Assembly (NCBI RefSeq): GCF_003010955.1
Contig: NZ_PGGO01000003.1
Span: 124,001 to 188,000 of the forward strand
Length of the DNA stretch: 64,000 bases
DNA from: Phyllobacterium brassicacearum
GTDB taxonomy: Bacteria; Pseudomonadota; Alphaproteobacteria; Rhizobiales; Rhizobiaceae
Reading direction: 5' to 3'
Within the stretch, counting starts at the first letter, position 1. Each line of letters begins with the position of its first letter. Both the position numbers and the translations under genes were made by a program. This document shows positions 62,713-64,000 of the stretch, one piece after another. The notes beneath the pieces are model-generated. The model was not told the origin of the DNA. It did not search any database and worked only from the letters and a program-made list of their open reading frames with translations.

Positions 62713-64000
62713 TCAAGTGAAGGCGTCGGGCATCGACGCTTTCTTCTTGGCGATGAACTCTTTCAGGGATTCGTCGATCGCCGGATCAAGGTAAGGGCCT
62801 TCATAGGTCTCAAGCCAGCGGCGAGCGAGCTCATTGGCACGCTGGTCTGCACGCTTCTCGCCTTCGGCCAGCCACTGCTCGTAAGAATTGTTGTCGGCGA
62901 TGTTCGAGCGATAGAATGCGGTCTGGAAGTTCGCCTGGGTGTGGTCGCAACCGAGATAATGGCTGCCGGGTCCCACCTGCCGGATGGCGTCCATGGCCTG
63001 TCCGTTTTCCGATAGATCGACGCCTGCGGCCAGCTTCTGCGCCATGCCGAGCTGATCGATATCCATCATGAATTTCTCGTAAGATGAGACCAGCCCGCCT
63101 TCGAGCCATCCGGCCGAATGCAGAACGAAGTTCGTACCGGCAAGTAGTGTCGAATTCAGCGTGTTGGCACTCTCATAGGCGGCCTGGGCATCCGATACTT
63201 TCGAGGCGCAGAGCGAGCCACCAGTACGGAAGGGCAAGCCGAGGCGGCGTGCCAATTGTGCCGCGCCATAGGAAACGAGCGACGGCTCGGGTGTGCCGAA
63301 CGTCGGCGCGCCCGACTGCATGGAAATGGATGATGCGAATGTACCGAAGATGACCGGAGCGCCCGGGCGGATCAACTGTGTGAACGATGCGCCGGCAAGG
63401 ACTTCGGCCAGGACCTGCGTCAGCGTGCCTGCGACAGTGACAGGGCTCATGGCGCCCGCGAGGATGAACGGCGTGACGATGCAGGCCTGATTGTTGCGCG
63501 CGTAGACCTTCAACGCCCCGACCATGGTTTCATCGAAAACCATCGGCGAATTCGCGTTGATCAGGCTGGTTAGAACCGTGTTCTGCTCGAGAAAATGCTC
63601 GCCAAACACCAGCTTGCACATCGAAATCGTGTCTTCCGCACGTTCCGGCGCAGTGACAGATCCCATGAATGGCTTGTCGGAATATTTGATATGAGCATAG
63701 ATCATGTCGAGGTGGCGTTTGTTGACTGGAACATCAACCGGCTCGCACACTGTTCCGCCGGAATGGTGGATCGACGGTGCCATATAGGCAAGTTTGACGA
63801 AGTTGTTGAAGTCCTCGATCGTTGCATAGCGGCGATTGCCGTCCAGATCCCGCACGAAGGGCGGGCCATAGACCGGCGCAAATACGGTCGCATCGCCACC
63901 AATCTGAACGGATCGCTCAGGATTGCGCGCGTGCTGTGTATAGATTGAAGGCGCCGTCTTCAGCAGGGAACGCGGGAGGCCTTTGGGGAAATGCACCCGT
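62713..64000 (-). CDS. Second MttB-family methyltransferase, non-pyrrolysine (5' end beyond window)
   Basis: At least 428 residues; the frame is open to the window edge, so the N-terminus is missing. It shares INANSPMVFDETMVGAL, FILAGAMSPVTVAGTL and HSAGWLEGGLVSSYEKF with the gene at 53082, but is clearly a distant paralogue. No in-frame amber codon. It would transfer a methyl from a quaternary or tertiary amine to a corrinoid protein, none of which is in the window. The Fe-S gene follows on the same strand. Confidence 0.85.
   Translation of the reverse strand, partial: RVHFPKGLPRSLLKTAPSIYTQHARNPERSVQIGGDATVFAPVYGPPFVRDLDGNRRYATIEDFNNFVKLAYMAPSIHHSGGTVCEPVDVPVNKRHLDMIYAHIKYSDKPFMGSVTAPERAEDTISMCKLVFGEHFLEQNTVLTSLINANSPMVFDETMVGALKVYARNNQACIVTPFILAGAMSPVTVAGTLTQVLAEVLAGASFTQLIRPGAPVIFGTFASSISMQSGAPTFGTPEPSLVSYGAAQLARRLGLPFRTGGSLCASKVSDAQAAYESANTLNSTLLAGTNFVLHSAGWLEGGLVSSYEKFMMDIDQLGMAQKLAAGVDLSENGQAMDAIRQVGPGSHYLGCDHTQANFQTAFYRSNIADNNSYEQWLAEGEKRADQRANELARRWLETYEGPYLDPAIDESLKEFIAKKKASMPDAFT

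Noticed and set aside
53082-64000. Pyrrolysine-containing MttB
   Set aside because: Neither MttB-family frame contains an in-frame amber codon.
1-64000. CRISPR arrays, insertion sequences, tRNA/rRNA genes, phage genes
   Set aside because: Read for spaced direct repeats, transposase or integrase motifs and tRNA cloverleaf signatures; none could be supported.

Overview
The window is chromosomal DNA from an alphaproteobacterium of the order Hyphomicrobiales (Rhizobiales), most likely in or near the Brucella/Ochrobactrum/Phyllobacterium group. The evidence is gene content: a C-P lyase operon in rhizobial order, the acpXL-lpxXL cluster for the very-long-chain acyl group of rhizobial lipid A, an aerobic cobalamin cluster with cobN/cobW/cbtAB, and a bmt/MttB methylamine region. 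Coding density is high, with many ATGA or TGATG gene overlaps. I see no insertion sequence, prophage, CRISPR array, tRNA or rRNA.

Layout. (1) 1-6009: phnG-H-I-J-K-L plus a hexapeptide acetyltransferase on the minus strand, divergent from the GntR/HutC regulator phnF, with a palindromic operator candidate between them. (2) 6011-11812: a PPOX flavoprotein, a KdgK-type sugar kinase, a gabD-galM-VOC run in which the VOC gene appears frameshifted, and an AEC transporter. (3) 11913-17430: a degenerate histidine-phosphatase protein, then acpXL-fabF2XL-fabF1XL-adh2XL-lpxXL. The usual fabZXL is missing, and FabF2XL lacks the catalytic Cys. (4) 17441-21969: a three-subunit molybdoenzyme (SoeABC/DmsABC type). 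(5) 22128-28355: an M20 amidohydrolase and a complete peptide-type ABC transporter. (6) 28352-46308: cobalamin biosynthesis (cobD, C, B, A, cbiD, cobK, M, E, O, N, W, P, Q) with the cobalt transporter cbtAB under a cobalamin riboswitch. TerB, TauE/SafE and EamA genes are interspersed; cobG, H, I, J and L are not here. (7) 46416-48502: isobutyryl-CoA dehydrogenase and mmsB for valine breakdown, followed by a small-RNA candidate. (8) 49881-64000: a quaternary-amine island with a betaine/TMAO-type ABC transporter, two non-pyrrolysine MttB-family methyltransferases, a DMGDH-type demethylating flavoprotein, a desaturase-like di-iron membrane protein, a cytosolic PhnD-like protein, an XRE regulator, betaine-homocysteine methyltransferase, a PadR regulator and an Fe-S protein.

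How the parts may work together: region 8 looks like uptake of an N-methylated osmolyte followed by stepwise removal of methyl groups into homocysteine and the folate pool. Methyltransferases of the MttB family act with corrinoid proteins, so the cobalamin region may supply their cofactor; this link is inference from co-location. The least explained part is the desaturase/PhnD-like operon and the Fe-S protein beside the second MttB gene. Other points worth checking are the KS/CLF-like FabF pair, the catalytically dead phosphatase fold, and several operator-like palindromes (phnF, soeA, mttB, bmt, padR).
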